NCBI RefSeq assembly: GCF_004519545.1
Contig: NZ_SDKM01000001.1
Coordinates: 124,001 to 188,000, forward strand
Reading direction: 5' to 3'
Length of the DNA: 64,000 nucleotides
From: Nocardioides guangzhouensis
GTDB lineage: Bacteria; Actinomycetota; Actinomycetes; Propionibacteriales; Nocardioidaceae
Shown: positions 49,270 to 58,268 of the stretch, piece by piece
How positions within the stretch are numbered: position 1 is the stretch's first letter
Layout of the letters: every line of letters starts with the position of its first letter
Translations under genes and position numbers: made by a program
The notes under the pieces: model-generated
Databases searched by the model: none
The model's input: only the letters and a program-made list of their open reading frames with translations
Told to the model about the DNA's origin: nothing

Positions 49270-51051
49270 CTATTCGGCCGGTTGTTCGGCGTGGCCCTCC
49301 GCGTGGCCGTGGGGGTGCGCCGCCCGCTCCTCGCGGACGTCGACCGCGCGCCGCGCGAACCACTCGTCGTCGACGCGCCGCGCGGCGTTCCGCAGCCGGT
49401 CCGGGGCCGCCCGGTCGACGGCGAGGGAGTCGAGCAGCGCGGTCCAGCGGCCCCGCTCGCCTGCCATCAGCTCGACGACCCGGCGGTCGAGGTCCTCGCG
49501 GGCGCGGGCGGCGAGAGTGCGCACGGCCTGGTCGCCGAAGACCGCCTCGAGCAGCTTCTGCCCGAGCACCGCCGAGCCGCCGGCGATCCCGGCCTCGGCG
49601 CCGGTGAGGCCGGCGGTGTGGGCGAAGACCACCACCATGAGCGCCACCGACAGCCCGTTGACGCCGAACGCCAGGAACCGCGCGGTGGTGCGCTTCTCGG
49701 CGCCCTCCGTGCGGACCATGTCGAGCACGCCCTGCTGCCAGTCACGCACCGTGCGCTCGGCCTGGCGTCGGAACTCCCGCGACGCCCGGCCGATGTCCTG
49801 CGGGGCGCCCTCCAGGAGTGCGCGGCCCGGGCCGACGGAGTGCCAGGAGGCCTCGGCCCGCTCGGCGGCGGCCTCGGCGTGCTCGAGCAGCAGCGTCTCG
49901 AGGCCGCTCTCGACGGCGACGGTGACCCGCTCGACCTGGGCCGGCTTGCCGCGGACGGCGCCGACCACCCGGTCGCGCACCCGCCCGACCCGGGACTCCA
50001 GGGACTTGAGCAGCTCGCCGGTGCCGACGAACTCCTGCCAGCGGGCAAGCACCTCGCCGCGGAGCAGCGTGCCGTCGGCGCTGGCCTTGTTGACCGCCTC
50101 CAGCGCGCCGTCGTACGCCGCGTCCACCTGCTGGCGCAGCGACGTCGCGGCGGCGGTCTGCTCGTCGAGTGCGTCGGCGACGAGGTAGGCCCGCCGGGAG
50201 ACCGAGCGGATGGCACCCTCGAGGGTCTGCTTGACGACCGCACCGCGGGCATCGGTGTCGGCGGCGAGCGACTGGAGCCAGCCGCGGATGTCGGCGACCG
50301 CCTCGGGGGGCAGCAGCCCCTCGTCGCTCACCTTCCCCTCGCGGACCACGAACAGCGGCGAGTCCTTGAGGCCTCGGCTCGCGAGCATCCGGGCGAGGTG
50401 CGACGAGACCGTCTCGACGGCCTCGTCGGGGGTGCGGTCGAGCACGATCGCCACGGCGGTGCTGCGCTCGGCGGCCTGGCGGAGGAAGCCCCACGGCACC
50501 TGGTCGGCGTACCGCGCCGCGGAGGTGACGAAGAGCCACAGGTCGGCGGCGGCGAGCAGCTGCGCGGCCAGCGTCCGGTTGCGCTCCTCGACCGAGTCGA
50601 CGTCGGGGGCGTCCAGGATCGCCAGTCCCGACGGGACGGAGTCGGCGGGCACCAGCTGGAGGGCGTGGCTGTCGGTGGTGGGCCGGTCGGTGCGCTCGAG
50701 GTCGGGAAGCACCCGCTCCTGGCCGAACCACCTGCCGTCCTCCGGGTGGTGCACCAGGACCGGCGAGCGGGTGGTCGGACGCAGCAGCCCGGGCTCGGTG
50801 ACCCGCCGGCCGACCAGGGAGTTCACCAGCGTCGACTTGCCGGCGCCCGTGGAGCCGCCGACGACCGTCAGCAGCGGCGCGTCGATCGTCATCAGCCGCG
50901 GGATGACGTAGTCCTCGAGCTGGTCGACCATCTCGGTGCGGGACTGCCGCTGGCCGTCGGCACCGGGCACCTCAAGCGGCAGCTCGGCCTGCTGGAGCGT
51001 GTGGTGGAGCTGCACCAGTGCGGTCAGCATCTCCTCGGACTGGATCTTCAC
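49270..51051 (-). CDS. Dynamin-like GTPase, partner of the following GTPase
   Basis: 593 residues from GTG. Walker A is GGSTGAGKST (65-74), switch II AILDAPDVDSVEE, and base recognition around VLDRTPDE. A long helical stalk follows, with one or two hydrophobic segments (about 455-510: FGVNGLSVALMVVVFAHTAG, then a Gly/Ala-rich stretch) and a charged tail ending in His-rich HPHGHAEGHAEQ. The GTG overlaps the prsW stop as GTGA, so it is co-translated with PrsW. Homologous pairs (DynA/DynB, IniA/IniC) remodel membranes. Confidence 0.88.
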   Translation of the reverse strand: MKIQSEEMLTALVQLHHTLQQAELPLEVPGADGQRQSRTEMVDQLEDYVIPRLMTIDAPLLTVVGGSTGAGKSTLVNSLVGRRVTEPGLLRPTTRSPVLVHHPEDGRWFGQERVLPDLERTDRPTTDSHALQLVPADSVPSGLAILDAPDVDSVEERNRTLAAQLLAAADLWLFVTSAARYADQVPWGFLRQAAERSTAVAIVLDRTPDEAVETVSSHLARMLASRGLKDSPLFVVREGKVSDEGLLPPEAVADIRGWLQSLAADTDARGAVVKQTLEGAIRSVSRRAYLVADALDEQTAAATSLRQQVDAAYDGALEAVNKASADGTLLRGEVLARWQEFVGTGELLKSLESRVGRVRDRVVGAVRGKPAQVERVTVAVESGLETLLLEHAEAAAERAEASWHSVGPGRALLEGAPQDIGRASREFRRQAERTVRDWQQGVLDMVRTEGAEKRTTARFLAFGVNGLSVALMVVVFAHTAGLTGAEAGIAGGSAVLGQKLLEAVFGDQAVRTLAARAREDLDRRVVELMAGERGRWTALLDSLAVDRAAPDRLRNAARRVDDEWFARRAVDVREERAAHPHGHAEGHAEQPAE

Positions 51052-52175
51052 CGGAGCACCCTTCCGTGCGCCCCCGGGAACGAGATGTACGGACGCGCGG
51101 CCTGCATGCGGTCCACGAATCCCTGGCCGCGGGCCGAGAAGTTGCGGGGAGCGGTGCCGCGCAGGAAGCGGTGGTGCAGGAACGCGAGCTCGATCGCGGC
51201 CTGCTGGTAGCTGCGCATGGCGGCCAGGCCGTCCGGGCCGCCGTGGACGCGTGCGAACTGGCGGGCCCGGCGACGGGCGCCGAGGTTCACGAGGTGCGGG
51301 ATGTCGTCGTACGGCAGGAGGCCGCGCAGCGCCGCGTCCGCCAGCGCTCCCTGCAGGATCCGGGCCTCCCGGGAGCGGGCCCAGACCGCCAGGAACGTCA
51401 GCGTGACGAACACCGGGACCATGACGATGGCGTAGACGGCGAAGAAGCCTGCTCCGTCGGCGAGCAGCGTGGAGGAGTTCCAGAGGGCGTGGGCGAGCAC
51501 CGCGACGCAGTACCCCAGGAACGGCGCGAGCACGCGTACGACGCGCGAACGGCTGGTGATCGCGATGCCGACCCCGATGCCGGTGAACGCCGTGAAGAGC
51601 GGGTGCGCGAACGGGCTGGCGATGCAGCGCAGGACGAACGTGAACCCGAGCTCCTCGATGCCGCCCGGGCCGGCCCCGTCGGTGCCGTTGTACGCCGCCG
51701 CGAGGTAGAGGATGTTCTCGGTGAAGGCGAAGCCGATGCCGACCATCCCGGCGTACACGATGCCGTCGAGGACGCCGTCGAGCTCGTTGCGGCGCCACAC
51801 CAGCAACAGCACCAGGAACAGCCCCTTGGTGGCCTCCTCGGTGATCGGCGCGACCAGCGAGAGCCTCTCCGTGTCGGTGAAGCCGGCGACCAGCCCGCCG
51901 AGCCCCTGGAGCACCAGCGCCAGCAGGGTCGCGACGAAGGCGCCCCACGCGAGCCCGGTCACCAGCAGCGAGCGGGGTTCGGGCTCGTAGCGGTCCAGCC
52001 AGAGGTAGCAGGCCACCAGCGGACCCACCGGGACCAGCGCGAAGAGGGCCGCCAGGACGACCGTCGTACCCCCGCCGGAGAGGGCGATCACCAGCGCGAT
52101 CGGCACCGCCGCAACGGCCGCGATCGACGACACGACGGCCGCGAACACGACGTTCTCGTTGCGGGGGGAAGGCAT
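51048..52175 (-). CDS. PrsW family intramembrane metalloprotease
   Basis: 375 residues with about eight hydrophobic helices. The catalytic motifs of the family are visible: EEATKG (EExxK), GFAFTENILY (FxxxEN) and HALWNSS. PrsW proteases cleave anti-sigma factors or other single-pass membrane proteins. The C-terminal cytoplasmic tail (about 270-375) is longer than the catalytic core needs. The stop overlaps the GTG of the dynamin-like gene (GTGA). The start is 7 bases from a minus-strand TACGCT. Confidence 0.92.
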   Translation of the reverse strand: MPSPRNENVVFAAVVSSIAAVAAVPIALVIALSGGGTTVVLAALFALVPVGPLVACYLWLDRYEPEPRSLLVTGLAWGAFVATLLALVLQGLGGLVAGFTDTERLSLVAPITEEATKGLFLVLLLVWRRNELDGVLDGIVYAGMVGIGFAFTENILYLAAAYNGTDGAGPGGIEELGFTFVLRCIASPFAHPLFTAFTGIGVGIAITSRSRVVRVLAPFLGYCVAVLAHALWNSSTLLADGAGFFAVYAIVMVPVFVTLTFLAVWARSREARILQGALADAALRGLLPYDDIPHLVNLGARRRARQFARVHGGPDGLAAMRSYQQAAIELAFLHHRFLRGTAPRNFSARGQGFVDRMQAARPYISFPGAHGRVLR

Positions 52176-52182
52176 GGGGCGA

Positions 52183-52218
52183 AGCGTAACGTGGCTCGGA
52201 GAGGCCCCCGCGTATGGT
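52183..52218. promoter_or_regulatory. Divergent leaderless promoters of prsW and pepP
   Basis: TACGCT (minus, 52183-52188) is 7 bases from the prsW ATG; TATGGT (plus, 52213-52218) is 6 bases from the pepP GTG. The whole gap is 49 bp, so the two promoters must share or overlap their -35 regions. Confidence 0.55.
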
Positions 52219-52224
52219 GGAGCC

Positions 52225-53667
52225 GTGACCGAGAACGAACTCACCGAGGGCTCCCACGCCGAGTCCCTGCACACCTCCACCGAGCCCGAGGGGCACGACC
52301 CCAAGGTCCCCGAGGCCTGGTCGGCGTTCATGCGCCAGGGGTGGGGTGACCGCGAGCTCGACCTCCCGCCGCACCCGATCACGCCGTACGCCGCCGCCCG
52401 CCGGGCGAAGCTGGCCGACACGTTCCCGGGCGAACGGCTGGTGATCCCGGCCGGTGGCTACAAGGTGCGCGCCTACGACACCGACTACCGCTTCCGTGCG
52501 GACACCGCCCATGCCTACCTCTCCGGCAACCTGACCTCCGACGCGGTGCTGGTCGTCGACGGCGGCGAGGCGGTGCTCTACGCGCGTCCCCGCTCCGACC
52601 GCGACACCGACGAGTTCTTCCGCGACCGCCAGTACGGCGAGCTGTGGGCCGGTCGCCGCCCCTCCCTGAAGGAGATGTCCGACTCGCTCGGGCTCACCTG
52701 CCGGCACATCGACGACCTGCCCGGCGCCCTGCGCGCCTCCGGCAAGACCCGCGTGCTGCGCGGCGTGGACGACCGCGTCGACGCCCTGGTGACGGGAGAC
52801 GAGGGTCTCGACCGCGAGTTCTCGCGGGTGCTCTCCGAGATGCGCCTGGTCAAGGACGAGTGGGAGCTCGGCGAGCTGCAGGCCGCCTGCGACGCCACCA
52901 CGCTGGGTTTCGAGGACTCGGTCGCCGACTGGGCCAACGTCCTGAAGTACGGCGAGCGCTGGATCGAGGGCACGTTCTTCCGCCGGGCCCGCGCGATGGG
53001 CAACGACATCGGCTACGACTCGATCGTCGGCGGCGGCAAGCACGCCACCACGCTGCACTGGATCGAGAACTCCGGGTCGATCACACCCGGCGAGCTGGTG
53101 CTGCTCGACATGGGCGTCGAGGGCCACAACCTCTACACGGCGGACGTCACCCGAACGCTGCCGGTCAACGGCAGGTTCACGCCGCTGCAGCGCGACCTCT
53201 ACTCCCTCGTCTACGCCGCCCAGGAGGCCGGCATCGCGGCCGTGCGTCCCGGCGTGGCCTTCCGCGAACCGCACAACGCCGCGATGACCGTGCTCGCGCA
53301 CGGGCTCGGCGACCTCGGCCTGCTGCCGGTCTCGGTCGAGGAGGCGCTGGACCCGGACTCCAAGGTCTACTCCCGCTGGACCCTGCACGGCACCAGCCAC
53401 ATGCTCGGGATGGACGTGCACGACTGCGGGCAGGCCTCTCCCGAGGCGTACGCCGAGGGCACCCTCGACGCGGGCATGGTGCTGACCGTCGAGCCGGGGC
53501 TCTACTTCCAGGAGGACGACCTGCTCGTCCCCGAGGAGCTCCGCGGCATCGGCATCCGGATCGAGGACGACGTCGTGGTCACCGACACCGGCTGGACCAA
53601 CCTCTCTGAGTCCCTGCCCCGCGAGCCGGGCGAGGTCGAGGCGTGGATGGGCCGCCTGAAGGGCTGA
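52225..53667 (+). CDS. pepP: Xaa-Pro aminopeptidase (M24B)
   Basis: 480 residues. Removes N-terminal residues that precede proline. The pita-bread domain carries the two-metal site: Asp in LLDMGVEG, Asp in YTADVTR, His in LHGTSHMLGMDVHD, Glu in TVEPGLY and Glu in IRIEDDV. An N-terminal domain of about 220 residues is of the aminopeptidase P type. The GTG start fits both GGTGGAG upstream and the -10 spacing. Confidence 0.95.
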   Translation: MTENELTEGSHAESLHTSTEPEGHDPKVPEAWSAFMRQGWGDRELDLPPHPITPYAAARRAKLADTFPGERLVIPAGGYKVRAYDTDYRFRADTAHAYLSGNLTSDAVLVVDGGEAVLYARPRSDRDTDEFFRDRQYGELWAGRRPSLKEMSDSLGLTCRHIDDLPGALRASGKTRVLRGVDDRVDALVTGDEGLDREFSRVLSEMRLVKDEWELGELQAACDATTLGFEDSVADWANVLKYGERWIEGTFFRRARAMGNDIGYDSIVGGGKHATTLHWIENSGSITPGELVLLDMGVEGHNLYTADVTRTLPVNGRFTPLQRDLYSLVYAAQEAGIAAVRPGVAFREPHNAAMTVLAHGLGDLGLLPVSVEEALDPDSKVYSRWTLHGTSHMLGMDVHDCGQASPEAYAEGTLDAGMVLTVEPGLYFQEDDLLVPEELRGIGIRIEDDVVVTDTGWTNLSESLPREPGEVEAWMGRLKG

Positions 53668-53676
53668 CGGGGTCGC

Positions 53677-53838
53677 TCACGCGGCCGGCGGGTGCTGGTC
53701 GCGCTGGTCCGGTGGGGGCTCGTCGACGGAGTGGTCGAAACGGACCTGGCTCGCCCGCGCCCGCCAGGTGCTGATCGCCACCCAGACGAGCATCACGGCA
53801 ACGACGACCGCGAGCGCAAGGAACCACAACCGCTCCAC
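53677..53838 (-). CDS. 53-residue single-pass membrane protein
   Basis: A short gene read directly from the sequence: GTG at 53838-53836, preceded by GGGAGGTCGCC, runs to TGA at 53677. The product starts VERLWFLALAVVVAVMLVWV, a 17-residue hydrophobic helix, then a basic stretch (STWRARASQ) and a Pro/Asp/Gln-rich tail DEPPPDQRDQHPPAA. Strong ribosome site, uninterrupted frame and a protein-like composition support it. No family recognised. Convergent with pepP, 9 bp from its stop. Confidence 0.65.
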   Translation of the reverse strand: MERLWFLALAVVVAVMLVWVAISTWRARASQVRFDHSVDEPPPDQRDQHPPAA

Positions 53839-53988
53839 GGCGACCTCCCGTTTCGCATGGATGGTTGCTTCGACGGTAGGGCCGCCACCCCTCCAGCACC
53901 ATGACCCACACGTGCCTGCCCGCGCGGGTCAGCCCCTGAGGGTGTCGAACATCAGGTCACCGGGTCCCGCGCCCGCGATACTTGGGCC

Positions 53989-55035
53989 GTGGCCAGGCAT
54001 CGGAGGACGGTCGCGGTCGTCCTGGCGACGCTCGCGGCGCTGGCTGCTGCGAGCACCGGCCTGGTGGTCCTGCGCGGCATGTCCTCCGGCGGCGCCGACG
54101 GCGGGAGCTGGACCGGCACCTGCGCCGGGTCCGCGGAGCTGTGCGACCGCAGGCTCGACCAGGTGGCCTTCGCGACCACCCACAACTCGATGAACGCCGC
54201 CGCCGACGGGTTCGGCTACCCCGACCAGCAGAGCGGGATCGCGGCCCAGCTGGCCGCCGGGGTGCGCGGCTTCCTCGTCGACGCCTACCTCGGGTCGGTC
54301 CGCTCAGTCGACGGCAAGCAGGTGGTCTACACGGACATCACCACCACCTCGCGCGCCAACCTGCTGGTGCAGGCCACCCACAAGGAGTCCGTACGGCGTG
54401 CCGTCGACCTCCGCCGTCGGGCCGGGGCCCCGTCCGACGACGCCCCGCGCCAGGTCTACCTCTGTCACCAGTTCTGCGAGCTCGGCGCGCAGTCGATGAC
54501 CAGCGTGGTCGCCACGTGGCGCCGGTTCCTCGACGAGCACCCGGACGAGGTCCTGGTGATCGTCATCCAGGACGAGATGCCGGCCGAACCGCTGCGGGAT
54601 GCCCTCGACGACCTCGCGCCGTACCTCGCGACGCTGGATCCCGCGAAGCCGTTGCCCACGCTCGGCGAGATGCTCGCCTCCGGCCGGCGTGCCGTGGTCG
54701 GCCTGGAGAACGGCGACCTCGGCCCTGACCTGCCCAACGTCTTCACCGACGGCCTGGTGCAGGAGGTGCCGTACACGTATCGCCGCACGTCGTCCCTCGA
54801 GAGCCCCCTGTCCTGCCGCCGCCACCGGGGATCCACCAGCGCCCCGCTGTTCCTGCTCAACCACTGGATCACCCCGGCCTCCGAGAGCGCCGCGGCGAGC
54901 GTGAACGAGGCCGACGTGCTCGGCGACCGGATCGACATGTGCGCGCGACTGCGCCGGCAGCCGGTCAACCTGGTCGCGGTCGACTTCTACGAGTCCGGTG
55001 ACCTGCTCCCCGTCGTCGCCGCCCTCAACGAGTGA
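53989..55035 (+). CDS. Exported PI-PLC-like phosphodiesterase domain protein
   Basis: 348 residues from GTG. An N-terminal signal anchor (about 8-30) is followed by a domain with ATTHNSMN and YLCHQFCELG, where the two histidines match the catalytic pair of phosphatidylinositol-specific phospholipase C X domains. LVIVIQDEMP and VGLENG follow as barrel strands. Several cysteines suggest disulfides outside the cell. The GTG start is uncertain, with no clear ribosome site. The 244 bp after it (55036-55279) hold no gene I could support. Confidence 0.85.
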   Translation: MARHRRTVAVVLATLAALAAASTGLVVLRGMSSGGADGGSWTGTCAGSAELCDRRLDQVAFATTHNSMNAAADGFGYPDQQSGIAAQLAAGVRGFLVDAYLGSVRSVDGKQVVYTDITTTSRANLLVQATHKESVRRAVDLRRRAGAPSDDAPRQVYLCHQFCELGAQSMTSVVATWRRFLDEHPDEVLVIVIQDEMPAEPLRDALDDLAPYLATLDPAKPLPTLGEMLASGRRAVVGLENGDLGPDLPNVFTDGLVQEVPYTYRRTSSLESPLSCRRHRGSTSAPLFLLNHWITPASESAAASVNEADVLGDRIDMCARLRRQPVNLVAVDFYESGDLLPVVAALNE

Positions 55036-55279
55036 CCGCGTCTCGGCGCCTCTCGGATTCAGTGACGACCCGGTGCGAACCCGGTCGTCCGGGCGTAGAG
55101 TCGGTCCCGGCGGGGGCCGGCAACGTGGCGCCGCCCGGTGTCACGCACCTCCCGGGCGGCGCACCCGTCCAGGTGCCCGGCTCGATCGGGTCGGTCCCGC
55201 CGAGGTGTCGATGGGTCCGCGAAGGATCTCGTGGCGCCGACCCAGCATGACGCCGCTCACCGGCGGGAACAGGCGGCAC

Positions 55280-57199
55280 GTGAACGTCGTACCTGACGGA
55301 CCGAAGCCCTCCGTGGTCCTGGTCGACGACTCCCCGGAGGTGCGTTCGCTCGTACGCCGGCGGCTCGAGCTGTCAGGACTCTTCGAGGTCGTGGGCGAGG
55401 GAGCGGACGGCGACCAGGCGATCGGCCTCGTCTACCGGCACGAGCCGGCGCTGCTGCTGCTCGACGTGTCGATGCCCACCGCCGACGGTGTGGAGGCCTT
55501 GCCGGCGATCCTGGCCGTGAGCCCCGCGACGAAGGTGGTGATCTTCACCGGCTTCGAGGCGCAGGGGCTGGCGCAGCGTGCGCTCGAGTACGGCGCCACC
55601 GACTTCATCGAGAAGTCGATCGACCTCGACGAACTCCCGGCAAGGCTGATGCGGTCGCTCGACAGCGAGACCGGCCCGACCCCACGACAGAGGCTGAGCG
55701 TGGTGGAGGAGCTGTCGGACGACGAGCAGCGTGTCCTCGCCGGGGAGCAGCGCGTCCTCGACGAGCACCTCGAGCAGTTCCGGATGCTGTTCGACCAGGC
55801 GACGATCGGGATGGCGGTGCTGACGGTGACCGGGACGGTCGTGCGGGCCAACCGTGCCCTCGCCGACCTGATGTCCTGCAGCCCCTTCGACCTGGTGGGG
55901 GTCGACTATGGTCGGTTGACGGGCGGGGAGGGTGACGCGCTCGACCGCGGGTTGCGCACGATCTACCGCGCCGGCCGGGACCTGGCCACGTTCGAGCACC
56001 TGCTCCCCGTCCCCGAGGGCGAGGAGCCGTCCCGCGTCGTGCGGGTCACGCTCGCCCCGGTCCGTGACTCCCTGGGCCGGGCGCTCTACACCTTCGCGCA
56101 GGTCCAGGACATCACCGCCCAGCGCGCAGCCGAGGGCGACCTGCGACGCAGCGAGGCGACCTTCCGGCTGCTGGTGACCGCGGTCGCGGAGTACGCCATC
56201 TTCATGCTCGACGTCGACGGGAACATCGTCAGCTGGAACGCCGGCGCGCAACGCATCAAGGGGTACACCGCCGCGGAGATCGTGGGCCGCTCGTTCCGGG
56301 TCTTCTACCTGCCCGAGGAGCGGGCCAGTGGCCATCCCGAGCACAATCTCGAGGTCGCGCTGCGCGACGGGACGCTGGCCGAGGAGGGCTGGCGGGTCCG
56401 CAAGGACGGGAGCCGGTTCTGGGCGAGCGTCGTGATCAGTCCCGTGCACGACGACGCGGGGCGGCACATCGGTTTCGCCAAGGTCACCCGGGACCAGACC
56501 GAGCAGCTGGCGCACGAGGAGCACCGCAGGACCGCGATCGCCGACCAGGCCCATCTCCTCGCCGTCACCGCCCACGAGCTCCGCAGCCCCACGGCCGTCA
56601 TAGACGGCGCGGCCGCCACCCTGCAGTCGTTCTGGGACCGGATGTCGGCGGACCAGCGCGCGGAGCTCCTCGACGGCATCCGTACCAGCGCGCACCGGCT
56701 CCGCCGCTTCGAGTCCGATCTCTCCGCCGCCTCCCGGGTGCACGTGGACGCGCTCGAGCTGCGACGCGACGACGTCTCCCTCAGGACGACCATCCAGGGC
56801 GCGACGACCCGTCGGAAGGTCGCCGACCCCGGCGCGCAGGTCGAGGTCGACGTCCCCCACGACATCGTCGTGTGCGTCGACCCCGAGCGGCTGGGCCAGG
56901 CGCTCGACAACCTGGTCGACAACGCCCTCCGCCACGGCCTCCCTCCGGTGGAGATCCTGGGCACGGCCGCCGGCGACGAGGTCAAGATCCGGGTGACCGA
57001 CCGCGGCCCCGGCGTCCCCGCCGACCTCGTCCCGCGTCTGTTCGAGCGCTTCGTGGTCGGGGAGACCACGGGCGGCACCGGGCTCGGGCTCTACCTCGTG
57101 CGCGAGATCGCCCGCGCGCACGGCGGCGACGTGACCTACCTGCCACCCGCGGACGGCGAGCCGCCCACGTTCGAGATGCGGCTCCCGCGGGAGACCTGA
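55280..57199 (+). CDS. Hybrid sensor: receiver-PAS-PAS-histidine kinase
   Basis: About 639 residues. The N-terminal receiver has an acidic pair Asp16-Asp17 and phospho-acceptor Asp62 (LLLLDVSMP). Two PAS domains follow (about 165-290 and 295-415; the second has VSWNAGAQRIKGYTAAEI and VFYLPEE). Then HisKA with His432 (TAHELRSP) and HATPase motifs DNLVDNALRHG, DRGPGVP, LFERF and GTGLGLYLV. No membrane segment, so a cytoplasmic sensor. Starts at 55211, 55247 and 55280 are all in frame; GTG 55280 is placed just before the receiver. No separate response regulator is adjacent. Confidence 0.9.
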   Translation: MNVVPDGPKPSVVLVDDSPEVRSLVRRRLELSGLFEVVGEGADGDQAIGLVYRHEPALLLLDVSMPTADGVEALPAILAVSPATKVVIFTGFEAQGLAQRALEYGATDFIEKSIDLDELPARLMRSLDSETGPTPRQRLSVVEELSDDEQRVLAGEQRVLDEHLEQFRMLFDQATIGMAVLTVTGTVVRANRALADLMSCSPFDLVGVDYGRLTGGEGDALDRGLRTIYRAGRDLATFEHLLPVPEGEEPSRVVRVTLAPVRDSLGRALYTFAQVQDITAQRAAEGDLRRSEATFRLLVTAVAEYAIFMLDVDGNIVSWNAGAQRIKGYTAAEIVGRSFRVFYLPEERASGHPEHNLEVALRDGTLAEEGWRVRKDGSRFWASVVISPVHDDAGRHIGFAKVTRDQTEQLAHEEHRRTAIADQAHLLAVTAHELRSPTAVIDGAAATLQSFWDRMSADQRAELLDGIRTSAHRLRRFESDLSAASRVHVDALELRRDDVSLRTTIQGATTRRKVADPGAQVEVDVPHDIVVCVDPERLGQALDNLVDNALRHGLPPVEILGTAAGDEVKIRVTDRGPGVPADLVPRLFERFVVGETTGGTGLGLYLVREIARAHGGDVTYLPPADGEPPTFEMRLPRET

Positions 57200-57239
57200 C
57201 GCGGAATCCTGCTGCGGTGCTGCTGCTGCGGTGCTGCGG

Positions 57240-57313
57240 TGCCCCCGACAGGATTCGAACCTGTGACCGGCGGATTAGAAGGCCGCTGCTCTGTCCAGCT
57301 GAGCTACGGAGGC
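57240..57313 (-). tRNA. tRNA-Arg(TCT)
   Basis: GCCTCCG pairs with CGGGGGC (one G-T pair); the anticodon loop CTTCTAA gives TCT; the T arm is CAGGTTCGAATCCTG. CCA is not encoded. Short GCTGCGGT repeats follow its 3' end (57209-57239). The 267 bp between it and the next gene (57314-57580) show no clear feature. Confidence 0.96.
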
Positions 57314-57580
57314 GGGGGGTCGGAAGCACGGTCGGGACATGCATCGGATGACAGTCGTGTGGTTCCAACCGTGCTCTCGGCCCACGGCGTCATTGTGCCC
57401 CACCGTCTGGCGCCGGCCGAGGCTGGCCGTCGAGACATGCACGGGGACCTTGGGAGCCGGGGCAGTCATGGGCGACGAGCGGAGTCACACCGACCTGTCC
57501 GGGTAGCCGACTTCCGGCGACTCCGACCATGCCGTTCAGCCTGGGCGCCCCACTTCGCCCATCAAGACGCAGCGGAGACG

Positions 57581-58090
57581 CTAGCGTGAACGGCGCAGCG
57601 CGTGAATGGCCTTGGTCTTGGTGTTGAACGCCGCCTTGAGCGCTTTGTCGACTGCAGATCCGTCCGGTGGCATGAGGCCCACCTGACGGGCAAACGCCAG
57701 CTGGTCGAAGACGACGGTGTTGGTCACGACCCTCCCTTCACGCAGCACGAAGTGGTCGCTGCCGTCGAGCTCGAGCGGCTTCCCGGTTCCGGCGACTCCC
57801 AGCAGCGTGCCGGTGTGGCGACCTGTCACCCGCCAGTGCACGAGGACATCGTCGCCGGATTCGGCAATCGCCACGACCTCGAGGTGGAAGCCCTCGATGG
57901 CGGCGAACTTGTCCGAGAAGTAGGCGGCCACCTGATCTGCTCCGCGACACGTGGCATCAGGGAAGTACTCCACGGTCTCTTCGGTCCAGAAGGGACGCGG
58001 ACTGACCACATCGTGAGCATTGATGCGTTCAAACACCCAACGCACGAGTTCGGTGGACGTCACATCGACCGGGAAGACGAGACCTGCCAT
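57581..58090 (-). CDS. SnoaL/NTF2-like protein
   Basis: 169 residues. NTF2-fold pattern: an N-terminal helix TELVRWVFERINAHDV, FWTEETVEYFPD, then GADQVAAYFSDKFAAI and paired strands VLVHWRVTGRHTG and SDHFVLREGRVV. The family covers ester cyclases, isomerases and non-enzymatic binders, so the substrate cannot be stated. Start uncertain (ATG 58090; GTG 58120 in frame). Confidence 0.85.
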   Translation of the reverse strand: MAGLVFPVDVTSTELVRWVFERINAHDVVSPRPFWTEETVEYFPDATCRGADQVAAYFSDKFAAIEGFHLEVVAIAESGDDVLVHWRVTGRHTGTLLGVAGTGKPLELDGSDHFVLREGRVVTNTVVFDQLAFARQVGLMPPDGSAVDKALKAAFNTKTKAIHALRRSR

Positions 58091-58268
58091 CTGCCAACGA
58101 TGGCACTCGGGCGATGCCACGACAACGGTCGCACCGGGTCAACGGTGGGTCGCACCGCCGCACGAGCGCGTGGCTCCACGGCGTCCCAAGCGAACTCCGG
58201 AAGTCGCGCGCCCGTCGACTCCAGGAACGAGTCCCCGACTGGCCCCAGCCAGAGCTGACTGACCGGGG

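Noticed and set aside
53902-53941. Hairpin terminator TGACCC...GGGTCA after the 53-residue gene
   Set aside because: Six-base arms with a 28-base loop are too weak to support a terminator call.
57209-57313. tRNA-Arg as the attachment site of an integrated element
   Set aside because: No second copy of the tRNA 3' end, no integrase and no phage or plasmid gene were seen on either side.
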